A stretch of DNA of 64,000 nt. It comes from Ecdyonurus torrentis. Taxonomy: Eukaryota; Arthropoda; Insecta; Ephemeroptera; Heptageniidae. Shown in pieces: positions 61,846 to 64,000 of the stretch (the stretch's first letter is position 1; every line of letters starts with the position of its first letter). The notes beneath the pieces were generated by a model, which worked only from the letters and a program-made list of their open reading frames with translations, did not search any database and was not told the DNA's origin. The DNA is taken from assembly GCA_949318235.1 (NCBI GenBank), contig OX439127.1, forward strand, positions 35,280,156 to 35,344,155. The letters are read 5' to 3'. The translations under genes and the position numbers were made by a program.

Positions 61846-61911
61846 ACTAATCAGTATTATGGTTTTAGTTAATTGTGATATGAAAAGCATCAGATCATAA
61901 TACTGATTAGT
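61846..61911. repeat. Perfect 16-bp stem-loop
   Basis: ACTAATCAGTATTATG at 61846-61861 and its exact reverse complement at 61896-61911, with a 34-nt loop. Function unknown. Confidence 0.8.
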
Positions 61912-64000
61912 TTCATCCTGATATATTTTTCTAGAAGGGCCATCCATTCTAATCTAAATGTGTAAAAAAAAAATAATAAGATAATAGAAGTCTCAGGTGG
62001 AAAAATACTTTTTTGTTCTTCATAAATTGCAGCCTTACACCAACTATATCGCACATAAGTAAAACATTATGGAGTTTACCAATACAGAATAGAAAATATT
62101 AATATAAAAGTCAAAGCCATTTGTGAGTACTAAATAGCATAGGCCGGTATGGAATAATGAATCATTTTGCCACTTTAAAAATACTTATCAATATTTTTGA
62201 GAGCATTGATGCTGTAACTACGGCTTGTTTGTAAATATTGGTTTTTCAAGTATGCGAAAAAAAAAAATAACAAAAAATTGCCCGATTAATTTGGAAATTT
62301 CCCAAAGAAAATAGTAAAAAACGACGATTGTCCTATGGTGAGCAATGCTATTCTTTTCACAAGTATGGCGTCAAAGCGCATTCCTGCGCGTTTTCATGCA
62401 CATACTCTATAATATGTTGTTAAGTGACCGTGTAGTGGAGTTTAATTGTTTTGTGTTAAAATGTATACCTTGGCTGTACAGCATACTATCAAGTTGATAC
62501 AATAGTTAACTCCTTCAGTCTCAGTAGAGCAATTTTGAAAATACGAGCTACTAAAATTGTAAGCGTTATTTTAGCATTTCAACTTAATATTTTTATTTAT
62601 CCCTTTTTATCCTTTGGTCAAGCACTTTGAAATTTTTATTGTAGGTGGCTCTTACAATATTGTTTATTTAAACTTTAAATCGGGGAGCAGGTGCAGAATA
62701 GTTAAAAAAAAAATTAACCCTGAAGCATGACTTAAAACAATGTAAATTGCGTATATTTAATTGCCAACGAAGAATAAGAAGTGCGTAAAATAGATAACAA
62801 TTAGCGGTCATGCAGTTATATGTTTACAATATTTGGCAATCAAAAACAAAGGATATCCTTTTCAACTCTGTTGGGCTTTTAGAAGTATTACATACATATA
62901 ACCCTATTTTCATAGTTGCAAGTTAATAGAAAAACAAGAAGAGCCTAGGAATAGATAAGAGTTATAGTGGGCAGTTTTACGTTTACATTATAAAGCAATA
63001 ATAAAAAAGAACAAAGAAGCTGTTTTAATAAGCTCCACAGGCTTCTGTTATCATAATCAGTCTTACCATTACTTTTAAAATATAAAAAATATATATTTTT
63101 ATAATAAAAATAATAATAAAAACAACTTAATATATGTCATATATAAAAAATAATATTTTCATAATTATGTAAATTGGAAATAATTAGGAGAAAAGACATA
63201 AAAAAAATATAAACAGAGAAAAAGCTCGTAGTCCATTAATCAATGATAAGACCTCTTGACCTGGCAAACAGTTTTGATAACCTCTTGGTGTTACCGGCAG
63301 GGATAAGCTATGGACGTGCATAGGCTGCAGCAAATGTCGAGTTCATACCAGAGCACTTTTTATCACTACACCAAGGTTATTCATATATAGTCAGCTTATA
63401 AGGTCAAATTTTTTTTCTTCTTCTTTTATTTGCTGCGGAAATAGCAAATATTGAATTTATCCTTGAAATTCTAAATAAAAATTATCACAGCCAATAAGTT
63501 CATTATAATTATATTGATAATAATATTATTGTAGCATATTATCATTATTGATTCATTTTTTTTTTTCAATCCATGCATCTTAAATATTTAATTGCAATAT
63601 CTATACAGTTAAATTTCAACGGTAATGTCATGGTGCAATATTTCCAATGTGCAACATATTTAATTGCAAGCACCCTTCATTTAAATTTTCATGCAATCAT
63701 AATTCTTGCAAAATGTAAATATTTCTCCATGTAAATAGGCCATTATCAATACATAATAATTATAAGAATAAAATAAAGTTCCCTGCTGAGCAAGTTATGA
63801 CGCAAGCTTTATTAAAAAAACAATAATATAAGAGATTCCGTACTGTCATGCATTGCTAATTGCTACTTTTATTAAACGATATAATATGTTGTTATATAAT
63901 AGCTATTAATGTTTTTTCAATTGAAAATCCCTCAAATTTTGCTCTAGGATTTAAAAGAAATTATTTTTAATGTTTGTTTTTATTGAAAGGGATCGAGGGG

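Larger units (their letters stand above)
60911..64000. other. Intergenic AT-rich DNA to window end
   Basis: No coding exon recognised. It contains an (AT)n array (61660-61722) and a stem-loop (61846-61911). Two GC-richer patches, 62340-62420 and 63240-63370, have only very short frames (ATGGCGTCAAAGCGC.. opens 15 codons). They could be exons of an unseen gene or decayed repeats, and I cannot support either. Confidence 0.5.

Noticed and set aside
62340..62420. ATGGCGTCAAAGCGC start in a GC-richer patch as a first exon
   Set aside because: The frame closes after 15 codons and no donor with a matching downstream exon is visible in the window.

Overview
The window looks like nuclear DNA of an arthropod, probably an insect (lower confidence). 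It is very AT-rich, and full of long (AT)n, (GA)n, (CA)n and (GAA)n arrays and homopolymer runs of 30-60 bases. It has long introns with GT..AG ends and two plus-strand genes for secreted, low-complexity proteins. Both genes use an architecture common in arthropod cuticle-type genes: the first coding exon carries only one or two codons and the second carries the signal peptide. I see no bacterial, organellar or viral gene, no tRNA or rRNA, and no CRISPR array.

Gene 1 (3666-30733, plus) can be spliced by eye from five coding exons with matching phases into an 801-residue protein. It has a signal peptide (about residues 1-20), two spaced C-x2-C/C motifs on either side of a Tyr/Ser-rich region of about 50-residue degenerate repeats, an Arg/Ser-rich segment made by one GC-richer exon, and a short conserved-looking tail. 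A TATA-like box and an arthropod-type initiator lie just upstream, and a (GA)n tract lies about 300 bp upstream. I do not recognise the family. A structural, cuticle or extracellular matrix role is inferred from composition only.

Intron 2 of gene 1 (about 16 kb) holds the most striking object in the window: a giant, almost perfect palindrome. Two arms of about 7.46 kb (8911-16375 and 16674-24126) face each other around a 298-bp spacer that contains five 45-bp tandem repeats. Each arm is a mosaic: a 0.7-kb A-rich degenerate tract, four units of about 120 bp, two diverged TTAA-bounded MITEs, a hAT-like MITE with an 8-bp target duplication, and a GC/G-rich inner end. Both arms carry the same insertions at mirrored places, so the arms were copied, or homogenised, after those insertions. 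The intron RNA would fold into a 7.4-kb double strand and bring exons 2 and 3 close together. An assembly fold-back artefact must be excluded.

Between the genes (30.7-46.9 kb) there is no convincing coding exon. The region has a third TTAA MITE (33344-33684), a diverged direct repeat pair (32.3 and 34.4 kb), and a 1.83-kb hAT-like non-autonomous element (37529-39361) inserted in an (AT)n array and carrying an internal 83-bp inverted repeat.

Gene 2 (47063-55397, plus) is a secreted Gln/Arg-rich protein. Its exons join as a 262-residue form. One exon (53467-53574) can be read either as a 27-nt microexon or as an alternative last exon with its own stop and polyA signal, giving a 195-residue form. 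Downstream (55.5-64 kb) are a 34-unit GAA array, two small MITEs (57078-57339 and 60187-60341), a pre-miRNA-like hairpin (60437-60530), a 16-bp stem-loop (61846-61911) and many microsatellites.
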